A stretch of DNA of 64,000 nucleotides from NCBI GenBank assembly GCA_903885195.1, contig CAISHQ010000066.1:1-64000 (forward strand), given 5' to 3'. The DNA comes from an uncultured Pseudomonadota bacterium (GTDB taxonomy: Bacteria > Pseudomonadota > Gammaproteobacteria > Steroidobacterales > Steroidobacteraceae). Position 1 is the stretch's first letter. The number at the start of each line of letters is the position of its first letter. Below the pieces are notes generated by a model, which was not told the DNA's origin, ran no database searches, and saw only the letters and a list, made by a program, of their open reading frames with translations. Position numbers and translations under genes: made by a program. Positions 30,102-40,013 of the stretch are shown piece after piece.

Positions 30102-30717
30102 GGCGCTCGAGTTCGCGGGCCACGTCTTCAAGTCCAAGCCCCTTTGAGCGAAGCAAAACGATGAGGTGGTAGAGCAAATCCGCCGACTCGCCCACAAGTT
30201 TGTCGGCATCAGCGGTGACGGCAGCCAGAGCGACCTCGACGCCTTCCTCGCCGACCTTCTGTGCAACCCGAGCTGGACCCGCTTCGACGAGCCGACGAGT
30301 GTAGCTGCTGCTGTCACTCCCGCTCAGGCGGTGGCTCACTACCTGCTCGAGTTGCGCGAGAAAGTGCAGGGGGCTTGCCTCGAGCAGTGCGTCGTCGCCA
30401 AAACAATGTCGCGTGCCCTCGTGACACACGGGGCCTGCGGGCTTCGCCAACACCAGCAGCGTGTCGCGATCGCAATCGGCGTGTACCTCGACGACCTGCA
30501 GTAAGTGGCCCGAGGTTTCGCCTTTTTCCCACAGACATCGCCGGCTTCGGCTCCAGAATACGGCGCGGCCACGCTGCAGCGTCTCCTCGAGTGCCTCACG
30601 GTTCATCCAGCCGACCATCAGCACTTCACCGGAGCTCGCGTGCTGCACCACGGCGGTGAGCAGACCTTCGCCTTTGGCGAAATCGAGTTGATCCAAATTT
30701 TGTGAGCTGACTTTCAT
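30088..30717 (-). CDS. hisI: Bifunctional phosphoribosyl-AMP cyclohydrolase / phosphoribosyl-ATP pyrophosphatase
   Basis: [23 protein letters not shown]-type; C-terminal His[13 protein letters not shown]. Confidence 0.96.
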   Translation of the reverse strand: MKVSSQNLDQLDFAKGEGLLTAVVQHASSGEVLMVGWMNREALEETLQRGRAVFWSRSRRCLWEKGETSGHLLQVVEVHADCDRDTLLVLAKPAGPVCHEGTRHCFGDDALLEASPLHFLAQLEQVVSHRLSGSDSSSYTRRLVEAGPARVAQKVGEEGVEVALAAVTADADKLVGESADLLYHLIVLLRSKGLGLEDVARELERRHKS

Positions 30718-31481
30718 GGTCGAATCTCCACACCCGCTGCGATCAAGGTCTGCTTGAGCTCACGTACGACGATCTCCCCGGAGTGGAATACGCTCGCTGC
30801 GAGGGCGGCATCTACGCGCGCCTGCACGAACACATCGACGAAATGTTGCACGCTGCCGGCGCCGCCCGAAGCCACGAGCGGCACCCGGCAACAGTCACGC
30901 ACTGCGGCAAGCTGCGCGAGGTCATATCCGCGCCGCACACCGTCACTGCTCATGCAGTTGAGGACGATTTCTCCGGCACCACGATCGATGGCTTCACGAA
31001 CCCACGCAAGCGTGTCGCGACCGCTGTCGCCCGAGCGGCTCGGATCGCCGGTGTAGCGATGTACTCGGTATCCAGTTGGGGTGGTCTGGCTGTCGATGCC
31101 CACCACGATGCACTGCGAGCCAAAGCGGCGCGCGAGGGCATCGATGAGGGATGGGTTTTCGAGTGCCGGCGAGTTGACGGAGATTTTCTCTGCGCCGGCA
31201 TTGAGCACCGACTCGCCCTCGGCAACCGAGCGGATGCCGCCGGCGACACAAAACGGAATGTCGAGCAGTTGGGCGACGCGACGCACCCACTCCCGATCGA
31301 CGCTACGCCCGTCGGGGCTCGCGGTGATGTCGTAGAAGACGAGCTCGTCCGCGCCCTCGTCGCGATAGCGTTGCGCGAGCTCCAGAATATCGCCGACGAT
31401 GCGATGGTCGCGGAATCGAACGCCTTTGACGACTTGGCCGTCGCGCACGTCGAGACAGGGAATGATGCGCTTGGCGAGCAT
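30714..31481 (-). CDS. hisF: Imidazole glycerol phosphate synthase subunit HisF
   Basis: [23 protein letters not shown]. Confidence 0.98.
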   Translation of the reverse strand: MLAKRIIPCLDVRDGQVVKGVRFRDHRIVGDILELAQRYRDEGADELVFYDITASPDGRSVDREWVRRVAQLLDIPFCVAGGIRSVAEGESVLNAGAEKISVNSPALENPSLIDALARRFGSQCIVVGIDSQTTPTGYRVHRYTGDPSRSGDSGRDTLAWVREAIDRGAGEIVLNCMSSDGVRRGYDLAQLAAVRDCCRVPLVASGGAGSVQHFVDVFVQARVDAALAASVFHSGEIVVRELKQTLIAAGVEIRP

Positions 31482-32219
31482 TCAGCCTGCCCACCAGGCA
31501 CGGGCCTGGGACTCCGCGATCCGCCCTTCGAGCAAGGCCTTGCCGCTGACCGCGGCGGGCATTCCAAGCGTGCGCAGCTGCTGCAAGTCGGCGAGGTCAC
31601 GAACGCCACCCGACGCTTGCCAGCCAATGTGAGGGTATCGGCGTAAACACTCGGCATAGAGTTCGACGCTGGGGCCGGCCAGCGCCCCATCGCGGGCGAT
31701 GTCGGTGCACAGCAGATGTTGCAGGCCCTGGGGAGCAAATCGATCGATGGCCTCCCATAAGCTTACGGCGGTGGCTTCAGTCCAGCCGCGGGTGTGGACC
31801 CGAGGCACGCCGAGCGCATCGAGGCGCACATCGAGCGCGAGGCAGATGCGGTCTGAGTCGAACTGAGAAAACCATCGCTGCACCATAGCCGTGTTCTCGA
31901 GTGCCGCACTGCCGACGACGATACGCGCGACACCACCCTCGAGCAGAGCGCGTGCTGCATCCTCGGTACGCACGCCTCCGCCGACCTGAAGCCGCAGGCC
32001 CGACCGGCTCGCCAGTTCCAGGATTTTCATGCGATTGCCGAGTTCGCCGTCACGCGCACCATCGAGGTCGACGACATGCAGCCAGGTCGCTCCAAGATCG
32101 CGATAACGCGTGGCGAGCTCTGCCGGATCATGGTCGTAGACCGTCTCAGCAGCAAAGTCACCCTGTAGCAACCGGACGCACCGGCCGCCGCGCAAGTCGA
32201 TGGAGGGAATCAGGATCAC
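31482..32219 (-). CDS. hisA: HisA isomerase (GTG start inside listed ORF)
   Basis: ILIPSIDLRGGRCVRLLQGDF. Confidence 0.97.
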   Translation of the reverse strand: MILIPSIDLRGGRCVRLLQGDFAAETVYDHDPAELATRYRDLGATWLHVVDLDGARDGELGNRMKILELASRSGLRLQVGGGVRTEDAARALLEGGVARIVVGSAALENTAMVQRWFSQFDSDRICLALDVRLDALGVPRVHTRGWTEATAVSLWEAIDRFAPQGLQHLLCTDIARDGALAGPSVELYAECLRRYPHIGWQASGGVRDLADLQQLRTLGMPAAVSGKALLEGRIAESQARAWWAG

Positions 32220-32824
32220 GTCAGCTCCAAAAAGTTGGCGAGCAGTCGTGCTCCGGCGGTCGATGACCGCTCCGGATGAAACTGCACACCGCAGAAATTT
32301 CGCTGTCGGACGACGGCGGGAAACGACACGCTGTAGTCGGTTTCGGCCAGCGTTGCGGCAAGTCCCGACTGCAAGTGGTAGCTGTGCACGAAATAAAACC
32401 AGTCGCTCGAGCCGATGCCGCGAAGAAGTGGATCTTCGCGGGTGATGCGCAGCCGGTTCCACCCCATGTGAGGAACGGGCGCGCCCGGCTTATCGGCAAA
32501 TCGCTTGACGTCGCCCGGAATAATGCCAAGACAGCGTGTCTCGTCCTCTGCCGAATGCGCGCACAGAATCTGCATCCCCAAGCAAATGCCGAGCACGGGA
32601 CACTGCAGGTTGCGCAAGGTGTCTATGAGTCCCTGCGCCTCGAGACGGTGCATGATGGAACCGGCGGCCCCGACGCCAGGAAGCAGGACTCGCGGCGCAC
32701 TCGCGATATGCGCCGGATCGGAACTGACTTCGCTGCGTGCTCCGAGTCGATCCAGGGCAAAGCCCAGCGAGGCGAGATTCGCTCCACCCGAATCGACCAC
32801 GACGACGTCCACGGCCTTGCTCAC
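32216..32824 (-). CDS. hisH: Imidazole glycerol phosphate synthase subunit HisH (GTG start)
   Basis: VLLPGVGAAGSIMHRL, PVLGICLGMQIL. Confidence 0.96.
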   Translation of the reverse strand: MSKAVDVVVVDSGGANLASLGFALDRLGARSEVSSDPAHIASAPRVLLPGVGAAGSIMHRLEAQGLIDTLRNLQCPVLGICLGMQILCAHSAEDETRCLGIIPGDVKRFADKPGAPVPHMGWNRLRITREDPLLRGIGSSDWFYFVHSYHLQSGLAATLAETDYSVSFPAVVRQRNFCGVQFHPERSSTAGARLLANFLELT

Positions 32825-33882
32825 AGGATGCCTTTGGTGCTCGGCAGATCGTCGCCTTCGCGACGCAGTGCCATTCGCAGCGCACGTCCGACGCCCTTGA
32901 AGCAGGCCTCGACCATGTGATGCGCATTGTCGCCGGTCACACTGACGTGTACGGCCGCACCCAGCGCGTCGGCCAGCGAACGGAAGAAATGCGGTACGAG
33001 TTCCGTAGGTAACTGTCCGACGGTTTCGCGGGTGAACTTGCCTTCGAACACGAAGTGGCTGCGTCCCGAGAGGTCGATGGCCACTTGCACGCGTGCTTCG
33101 TCCATCGGTAGCAGGAACCCGTAACGAGCAATCCCTCTCTTGTCGCCGAGGGCCTCGCGCAGCGCCTGTCCGAGCGCGAGCGCGCAGTCCTCGACGGTGT
33201 GATGCTCGTCGACCTGCAGATCGCCCACGCAACGCAGCTCCAGCGAAAACCCACCGTGCTTTCCGAGCTGTTCGAGCATGTGATCGAAGAAACCGATCCC
33301 CGTGCTCAGGGTCAGTGGCTCGACGTGATCGAGATCGACGGCAACGTCGATGGAGGTTTCTCGGGTACGACGGGAGACCCGGGCGCGTCTTGAAGTCAGT
33401 TCGCGAACTGCCGTGGCCCAGTCCCCCGCGGCTTCGTTTGGCGATCGAATGCGATGGGCTGCGCAGCCGAGGCGTCGCGCGAACTCGAGGTCCGTCTCGC
33501 GATCACCGATCACCGCGGAGCGTTGCAGGTCGACTGCGTTGGCGACGATCCAGTCGGCTACGAGCGCCGTGCTCGGCTTGCGGCAGGCACAGCCATCCGA
33601 GGGTTTATGCGGACAGATAAAAACCTCGCGAAAGTGCACGCCTTGACTCGCATACGCGTCGAGGATGAACTGCTGCGGGCCGGTAAAGTCCTCAGTCGGA
33701 AACGAACTCGTGCCGAGTCCGTCCTGGTTCGTCACCATGACGAGCGTATAGCCTGCGTCTTGCAACTGCCTGAGCGCCGCAAACGCGCCAGGCACGAAGC
33801 GGATTTTATCGAGGCGATCGACTTGGTTGTCGGCCGGTTCCTCGACCAAGGTACCGTCCCGATCGACAAAGAGCACTCTCAT
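32821..33882 (-). CDS. hisB: Bifunctional histidinol-phosphatase / imidazoleglycerol-phosphate dehydratase
   Basis: MRVLFVDRDGTLVEEP; HHTVEDCALALGQA. Confidence 0.96.
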   Translation of the reverse strand: MRVLFVDRDGTLVEEPADNQVDRLDKIRFVPGAFAALRQLQDAGYTLVMVTNQDGLGTSSFPTEDFTGPQQFILDAYASQGVHFREVFICPHKPSDGCACRKPSTALVADWIVANAVDLQRSAVIGDRETDLEFARRLGCAAHRIRSPNEAAGDWATAVRELTSRRARVSRRTRETSIDVAVDLDHVEPLTLSTGIGFFDHMLEQLGKHGGFSLELRCVGDLQVDEHHTVEDCALALGQALREALGDKRGIARYGFLLPMDEARVQVAIDLSGRSHFVFEGKFTRETVGQLPTELVPHFFRSLADALGAAVHVSVTGDNAHHMVEACFKGVGRALRMALRREGDDLPSTKGIL

Positions 33883-34958
33883 GTGCCGCACTCCAGCGCC
33901 GTCATGACGCGATTGTTCTGCTCGGGTGTGCCCACCGTGAGGCGAATCGCTTCACCCAACGCGGGCTTACCGCTGAAGTCGCGAGCGAGAAGGGCGACCG
34001 CCTGCAAGCGGTCGAGTACGCTGCGGGCATTCGTTGTCTCGAGCAACAAAAAATTCGCTTCGCTCGGATACACCCGCGTCACCCACGGGGAGCGGGTCAG
34101 GGCCCCACGCAGGCGCTCCCGCTCTGAACAGATTCGTGCGATGCGCGCCAGTGCGATCGGCCGACTGTTGTCCTGCAGTGCGTGCTCGGCCGCGGTCGAG
34201 GCCGGGCGTGCGATGGCGTAGGGTGGAATGATCTTGCGCAGCAAGCGGATCACAGTGGGTGCGGCGATCACCGTGCCGATACGGGCGCCAGCCAGACCTT
34301 GAGCCTTCGAGAGCGTGCGCAGGATCACGAGGTGCGGATACTCGGCGAGTGAGCCGACCCAAGAGGCCTGCGCCGAAAACTCGCTATAGGCCTCATCGAC
34401 CACCACGAGGGCCCGGCCGCGTGCCGCCTCGAGCACACGGCGGATCGCCGCCGAATCAAGGCTGTTACCGGTCGGGTTGTTCGGTGAGCACAACCAGACG
34501 AGCTTCACGCGTGGATCGAGCGCCGCGATGACGCCCGCGTCATCGAGCGCGTAGTCCTTACCGAGTGGCACGTTGACGACCGCGGCGCCCTGAATCCGCG
34601 CTGCCACCGCGTACATGCCGAACGTCGGAGGGCAGATGATGACTGCGTCCTCGCCTGCGCGACAAAACGCACGGGTCAATAGATCGATTCCCTCGTCGCT
34701 GCCACGACCCACGAGTAGCTGCTCGGTAGATACGCCATAGTGTGAGGCCAGCGCTGCGAGCAAGGCTGCAGGCTGCGGCTCCGGGTAGCGGTGCAGCGCA
34801 GTGTCCGGCGTTTCCGAGTGCGGTGGCCACGGCAACTCGTTGGCGTGCAGCCGCTCCAACGTCGGCGCGAACACGGCGTGCTCGTACGGCGCGAGTGCGA
34901 CGATGTCCGGGCGTGCGAGCGCGAGGATCTCGGCATCATCCGCAGGGGTTGCGCTCAT
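33879..34958 (-). CDS. hisC: Histidinol-phosphate aminotransferase
   Basis: PLP aminotransferase I/II; RTLSKAQGLAGARIG. Confidence 0.96.
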   Translation of the reverse strand: MSATPADDAEILALARPDIVALAPYEHAVFAPTLERLHANELPWPPHSETPDTALHRYPEPQPAALLAALASHYGVSTEQLLVGRGSDEGIDLLTRAFCRAGEDAVIICPPTFGMYAVAARIQGAAVVNVPLGKDYALDDAGVIAALDPRVKLVWLCSPNNPTGNSLDSAAIRRVLEAARGRALVVVDEAYSEFSAQASWVGSLAEYPHLVILRTLSKAQGLAGARIGTVIAAPTVIRLLRKIIPPYAIARPASTAAEHALQDNSRPIALARIARICSERERLRGALTRSPWVTRVYPSEANFLLLETTNARSVLDRLQAVALLARDFSGKPALGEAIRLTVGTPEQNNRVMTALECGT

Positions 34959-36271
34959 GTACCCGCCGGCTTGAGCACTTCGATTCGGGTTTTGACCGCC
35001 AGTGCATGGGCATCAAGGCCTTCGATACGGGCCATGGTGACGGCAGTCGGACCTAGCCCCAATAGTCCTGCGGGAGTGGCTTCCTGCACCGTGATTCGCT
35101 TGAGGAAGTCGAGCACTGAGAGTCCGCTGTAGGCGCGGGCGTATCCGTATGTGGGCAGCACGTGGTTGGTGCCTGAGCAGTAATCGCCGAGTGGTTCCGG
35201 CGTCCATTGCCCGAGGAACACCGAGCCTGCCGAGGTCACACGGTCCAGCCATTCGCGTGCTTCGACGATATGGATGATGAGGTGCTCGGGCGCATAGCGG
35301 TTGGAGATGTCGAAGGCCTCTTGCAGATTCGGCACGACGACGATGCGGCTGCGCTGCAGCGACTGATCGAGGATTTCCCTGCGCGACAAGCCGATGATCA
35401 GCTCCTCGGCGGCTTCGCGAACGGCCTCAGCGAGACTCTTGGAGGGCGTCAGCAATATCGCCTGCGACAGCGGATCGTGCTCGGCTTGGGCGAGTAGGTC
35501 CGCGGCAATAAATCGCGGGCGCGCCGTGGCATCAGCGATGACCAACACCTCCGAAGGACCTGCGGGTAAATCAAGCGCCGCACCTTCCGGATCTTCGGCA
35601 ACGATCTGCTTGGCCGCCGTGACCCAAGCGGAACCGGGGCCTACGATCTTGTCGACCTTCGGAATAGTTTCGGTGCCATAGGCAAGCGCGGCGATCGCTT
35701 GCGCACCACCGATGGCATACACCTCGTCAATCCCGCACAGCTTGGCTGCCGCGAGGATATGAGGGTGAATGCGGCCACCACGCACGGCGGGCGTGCAGAG
35801 CACGCGACGCTTGCAGCCGGCAATCTCAGCGGGGATCGCCGCCATCAACAGAGCGGAGACGAGCGGTGCCGAGCCGCCTGGAACGTAGATGCCTATCGAA
35901 TCGATGGGACGGGTGACCCGTTCACACACGACACCGGGGGAAGTTTCCAGCGAAATCGGCTGGGGCAATTGCGCCTGATGGAACTTCTTGATGTTCGTGA
36001 TGGCGCGGATCAGTGCATCGCGACCGTCCTTGCTGAGCGTCGAGAAGGCTTGCAGGAACTCTGTGGCCGGAACTTTCAGGTGGACCGGTACGCCGCCGTC
36101 GAAACGAGCGGCGTACTCGAGTACCGCCGCATCACCGCGATTGCGTACCTCTCGTACAGTCTCTCGAACGAGGGCGAGCAGCTCCTCCCGACCCGCAGCG
36201 GAAGGACGGGCAAGTACCTGCTTGCGTGCCGATTCGTCGAGCCTCGAGTAATCGAATATGGGCAGCATCAT
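34955..36271 (-). CDS. hisD: Histidinol dehydrogenase
   Basis: [27 protein letters not shown]. Confidence 0.97.
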   Translation of the reverse strand: MMLPIFDYSRLDESARKQVLARPSAAGREELLALVRETVREVRNRGDAAVLEYAARFDGGVPVHLKVPATEFLQAFSTLSKDGRDALIRAITNIKKFHQAQLPQPISLETSPGVVCERVTRPIDSIGIYVPGGSAPLVSALLMAAIPAEIAGCKRRVLCTPAVRGGRIHPHILAAAKLCGIDEVYAIGGAQAIAALAYGTETIPKVDKIVGPGSAWVTAAKQIVAEDPEGAALDLPAGPSEVLVIADATARPRFIAADLLAQAEHDPLSQAILLTPSKSLAEAVREAAEELIIGLSRREILDQSLQRSRIVVVPNLQEAFDISNRYAPEHLIIHIVEAREWLDRVTSAGSVFLGQWTPEPLGDYCSGTNHVLPTYGYARAYSGLSVLDFLKRITVQEATPAGLLGLGPTAVTMARIEGLDAHALAVKTRIEVLKPAGT

Positions 36272-37182
36272 GCGAGCATCTTCTCCACGGGCAACACCAG
36301 CAAGGCGCTAGCGCCTGCCGCCTTGAGACTTTCGAGCGTTTCCCAGAACACGTTTTCACGGCACACCGCGTGCACCGCTACCTTATCCGGGTTTCCTTCG
36401 AGCGGGATAATGGTTGGCGACTCGCTACCCGGCAACAACTTACGGATGGCGGGCAGGGCCGAGCGGGGCGCGTGCAGCATGATGTACTTGCTCTCGCGGA
36501 CCTGCTGCACGCCATCAATGCGCATGAGCAGCCTTTCGACCCAGGCCATCTTGTCTGCTGGCAGCTCAAGCGGCGTGCGCACCAGGACGGCATTGCTCTG
36601 CAGCACCGTCTCGACTTCGCGCAACCGGTTGGCAATCAGCGTGGAGCCCGTCGAGACGAGATCGCAGATGGCATCAGCCCGACCGAGCCGCGGCGCAATC
36701 TCCACAGCACCTGACAAGGTGACGACCTCGGCGTCAATGCCGTGGGTGCGCAGGTAATTGCCGAGCAGGAAAGGATAGGTGGTGGCCACCCGTTTGCCGC
36801 GGAGGGATTCCGGTCCCGTCCAAGCCGCATCGTCGGGCACGGCGATCGACAGTCGGCAACGACCGAAATCGAGGGAGCGCAGCACTTCGAAGCGCGTTGC
36901 GTGACCACGCGCAGCCATCTCGAGGCGCTTTTCTTCGATGACGTTGAGGCCGACAAGGCCAAGATCACAGACGTCTTCTTCGACGAGATCGGGGATATCG
37001 TCGTCGCGTACGAACAGCAGATCGAGAGGCATGTTCTCGCCAAACCCCACCAACTGGTCCTTACCGCGGGAAAACTTGAGCCCACAGCGCATCAATAAAT
37101 CGGTGGAGTGATCGGTAAGACGACCGGACTTCTGGATCGCAAGCTTCAGGCGGGTGGCCTTGTCGATGACCGAGGCGCTCAT
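36268..37182 (-). CDS. hisG: ATP phosphoribosyltransferase HisG (internal start MSASVIDKATRLKLAIQKSGRL)
   Basis: AIQKSGRL, DLGLVGLNV, DLVSTGSTL. Confidence 0.96.
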   Translation of the reverse strand: MSASVIDKATRLKLAIQKSGRLTDHSTDLLMRCGLKFSRGKDQLVGFGENMPLDLLFVRDDDIPDLVEEDVCDLGLVGLNVIEEKRLEMAARGHATRFEVLRSLDFGRCRLSIAVPDDAAWTGPESLRGKRVATTYPFLLGNYLRTHGIDAEVVTLSGAVEIAPRLGRADAICDLVSTGSTLIANRLREVETVLQSNAVLVRTPLELPADKMAWVERLLMRIDGVQQVRESKYIMLHAPRSALPAIRKLLPGSESPTIIPLEGNPDKVAVHAVCRENVFWETLESLKAAGASALLVLPVEKMLA

Positions 37183-37571
37183 CGGGTTGACCCGCCTGCC
37201 GCGCGCTGCGCTTCGAGGCGCCGCGCCGCCAAATCGTAGCCACCGTTGCCCGTCGACACGTACCGAGCCACGCGCGCGATGGTGGTCACGCTGACGCCCG
37301 TGTGCTTGTGGATCTCGCGATACGGCAGCCCGCGCTCGAGCCACTCGACGACGGCCCAGCGATCAGACATCGCCTCGAGTTCAGCTGGGGTGCACAGGTC
37401 GCGAAAGAACGCGCGGCATTCGTCGATGTTGCGCAGGGTCAGAACGGCTTGATAGAGGGCTCGCTCTGCGCGCGCTTCCTGCCGGGGTGTGAGGCGGGCG
37501 TGGGGTTTCACTGCTGCTGTTCCATTGTGATAATGTGTTAGCACGTTAATACAAAGCCTGCTGCTTAGCAA
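37179..37571 (-). CDS. TrpR/YerC-like HTH repressor, first gene of the his operon (true start may be GTG near 37510)
   Basis: FFRDLCTPAELEAMSDRWAVVEWLERGLPYREIHKHTGVSVTTIARVARYVSTGNGGY matches the YerC/YecD (TrpR-like) family pattern. Confidence 0.88.
   Translation of the reverse strand: MLSSRLCINVLTHYHNGTAAVKPHARLTPRQEARAERALYQAVLTLRNIDECRAFFRDLCTPAELEAMSDRWAVVEWLERGLPYREIHKHTGVSVTTIARVARYVSTGNGGYDLAARRLEAQRAAGGSTR
37534..37553. promoter_or_regulatory. Palindromic operator candidate upstream of the TrpR-like/his operon
   Basis: TGTGTTAGCACGTTAATACA, 7 of 10 symmetric pairs complementary. Confidence 0.55.
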
Positions 37572-37619
37572 GCTGAAGCCGATTGACGTCCGTCGCCCGC
37601 CACGGATACCATTACGGCT

Positions 37620-37735
37620 CTCATCGAGACCGGCTGAGGGAAAAGGCCCTTTGACGCCGGGGCAACCGCCAGGCTTAACCCGCCCGGAAAGGTGCCAACT
37701 CCTGCGCGATGGCCTCTTGGCCGGCGACAGATGAG
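37620..37735 (+). promoter_or_regulatory. SAM-I (S-box) riboswitch upstream of metX
   Basis: Conserved core CTCATCGAGA..CTGAGGGA..GGCCCTTTGACGCC-GGGGCAACC...AAGGTGCCAACTCCTGC..GACAGATGAG; P1 CTCATC/GATGAG. Confidence 0.95.
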
Positions 37736-37851
37736 CGGTCGACGCAACCTGCCAGCGGCAGGAGAGGGCTGTCGCTTCCCGCGGGTGCGGGCGCTCATTC
37801 CGGGAGTCTCGACGATTGGCATGCGGCGAAACCGCGTGGGTCTAGAGATTC

Positions 37852-38859
37852 GTGAACAGGGACAGTACAGAGAATCCAGCGCGCGCGGGCACCGAAGGCG
37901 AGTTCGTGTTGCCCGGCGAGTTTGCGCTCCATCACGGCGGTAGCCTAAAAGACCTTCGGATCGCCTGGCGCCTCGTCGGACCTGCGGCGGCGCCGCTGAT
38001 CGTCGTGCTCGGGGGCATTTCGGGGCACCGCCGCGTGTTTGCCGATCAAGATGACGGTTCAGCGTGGTGGCAGGAGATTGCGGGGCCGGGCAGGGCCTTG
38101 CCAACTCAGGCCTTGCGTGTGCTGGCATTCGACTATCTCGGCGGTAGCGGTCGCACCACCGCGCCGAAGCCGGGTGAGAATTTTCCACCCGTCTCGACCT
38201 ACGATCAGGCCGAAGTTCTGAAACATCTGCTCGATCACTTACAGATCGATCATCTGCGCTGCATTATCGGTGCATCCTACGGTGGTATGGTCGGATTGGC
38301 CTTCGCCGAGCGTTACCCCGAGCGGGTACGACAGTTGCTGGTGATGAGTGCGGCGGAGCGCACGCATCCGATGGCGACTGCCTGGCGCTGCGTGCAGCGT
38401 CGCACGGTGCGTTTCGCCATCGAAACGGGACAGCCGGCGGGCGGGCTTGCGCTTGCCCGGGCGCTGGCCATGGCCACCTATCGCAGTCAGGCGGAGTTCG
38501 CGGTGCGTTTCGACGGTGAGCCGCGACTCGAGAATGGTCGATTCGTGTTCCCTGTCGAGGAGTATCTGCTTGCCCGCGGACGTGACTACGCGGCGCGGTA
38601 TCAACCCGACTCGTTCCTGCTGCTCTCCGAGTCGATCGATCTGCACCGGGTCGATGTCACGCACATCGATGTGCCGGTGCTCGCGATAGGCGTGCGCGAG
38701 GATCAGCTCGTGCCGATCGACGACATGCGGGACATGGTTCGTCGTCTGCCACAAGGCCGACTCATCGAGATGTCGTCGCTGTATGGCCACGACGCGTTTT
38801 TGAAAGAGGCGGAGCAACTTGCGCCGCTACTGGCCAGCTTGACCGAGGACAACGCATGA
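37852..38859 (+). CDS. metX: Homoserine O-acyltransferase MetX (alpha/beta hydrolase fold)
   Basis: GASYGGMVGLAFAERYP; behind a SAM-I riboswitch; followed by a CGS-type enzyme. Confidence 0.92.
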   Translation: MNRDSTENPARAGTEGEFVLPGEFALHHGGSLKDLRIAWRLVGPAAAPLIVVLGGISGHRRVFADQDDGSAWWQEIAGPGRALPTQALRVLAFDYLGGSGRTTAPKPGENFPPVSTYDQAEVLKHLLDHLQIDHLRCIIGASYGGMVGLAFAERYPERVRQLLVMSAAERTHPMATAWRCVQRRTVRFAIETGQPAGGLALARALAMATYRSQAEFAVRFDGEPRLENGRFVFPVEEYLLARGRDYAARYQPDSFLLLSESIDLHRVDVTHIDVPVLAIGVREDQLVPIDDMRDMVRRLPQGRLIEMSSLYGHDAFLKEAEQLAPLLASLTEDNA

Positions 38860-40013
38860 ACCGTCTTGATCCGCGCACTGTCGCCGTGCGCGCCGGCTTG
38901 GAATCCGATGCCACGACCGGTGCGGTGGTTCCACCGATTCACCTGAGTTCAACCTACGCGTTCCCCTCGTTCGGTGTGAAGGGCAAGTACGATTACTCTC
39001 GATCCGGCAATCCGACGCGCGACCTGCTCGGGGAGGCGGTGCGGGAACTCGAGGGCGGAGCAGGTGCGGTTATTACTGCTTCAGGCATGGCTGCGATCGC
39101 CTTGATTGGTCAGGTGCTACCACGCGGGTCTCGAGTGGTCGCGCCGCACGACTGCTATGGCGGCACGTTTCGGCTGTTCACCGCGTGGCACAAGCGCGGC
39201 GATTTCGCGGTGGAGTTCGTCGACTACGGTAATGCCGACGCGCTGCGCACGAGTCTGAGTACGCCGGCTGCGCTGGTGTGGGTCGAAACGCCAAGCAACC
39301 CGTTGCTGCGCATCACGGACATTCGCGCAGTGGCGGCGGCAGCCAAGGCGGTCGGCGCACTAATCGTCGTCGACAACACCTTCATGTCGCCGGTGTTGCA
39401 GCAGCCGCTGCAACTCGGTGCCGATGTCGTCGTGCATTCGACCACCAAGTACCTCAATGGACACAGTGACGTTGTGGGTGGGGCAGTCGTTGCAGCGCGG
39501 GAGGATCTGCATCAACAGTTCGCGTGGTGGGCTAATGCCCTCGGCATGACGGGCGCTGCCTTCGACAGTTTTCTTACCCTGCGTGGCATTCGCACGCTGC
39601 ATGCGCGCATGGCGTTGCACGAAAGCAATGCCGTTGCGCTGGCGAGTCACCTTGCCACGGCGCCTGGCGTGCGCAAGGTGTACTACCCCGGCCTTTCGAC
39701 CCATCCCGGGCATGTGCTTGCGAAGACCCAGCAGAGCGGCTTCGGGGCGATGTTATCGATCGAGCTCGACGGGGGGGTGCCTGCCGTCGAGCGTTTCGTC
39801 GCTGCGCTCGAGTTGTTCTCGCTGGCCGAGTCGCTCGGCGGCGTGGAGAGTCTGATTGCACATCCGGCGACGATGACCCATGCGGCAATGGAGCCGGCTG
39901 CGCGGGCGGCGGCTGGACTCGTGGACGGCTTGCTGCGTCTGTCGATCGGCATTGAGGCGATCGAGGACTTGCGAGCCGATCTCGACTCCGGCCTCGCGGC
40001 GCTGCGACGCTAA
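38856..40013 (+). CDS. metB: Cystathionine gamma-synthase-type PLP enzyme
   Basis: HSTTKYLNGHSDVVGG, SSTYAFPSFGVKGKYDYSRSGNPTR. Confidence 0.9.
   Translation: MNRLDPRTVAVRAGLESDATTGAVVPPIHLSSTYAFPSFGVKGKYDYSRSGNPTRDLLGEAVRELEGGAGAVITASGMAAIALIGQVLPRGSRVVAPHDCYGGTFRLFTAWHKRGDFAVEFVDYGNADALRTSLSTPAALVWVETPSNPLLRITDIRAVAAAAKAVGALIVVDNTFMSPVLQQPLQLGADVVVHSTTKYLNGHSDVVGGAVVAAREDLHQQFAWWANALGMTGAAFDSFLTLRGIRTLHARMALHESNAVALASHLATAPGVRKVYYPGLSTHPGHVLAKTQQSGFGAMLSIELDGGVPAVERFVAALELFSLAESLGGVESLIAHPATMTHAAMEPAARAAAGLVDGLLRLSIGIEAIEDLRADLDSGLAALRR

Noticed and set aside
37692-37943. 83-aa ORF inside the SAM riboswitch overlapping metX
   Set aside because: Begins within the structured aptamer, no RBS, unrelated to known proteins; ATG 37821 in the same frame could be an upstream ORF but support is too weak.
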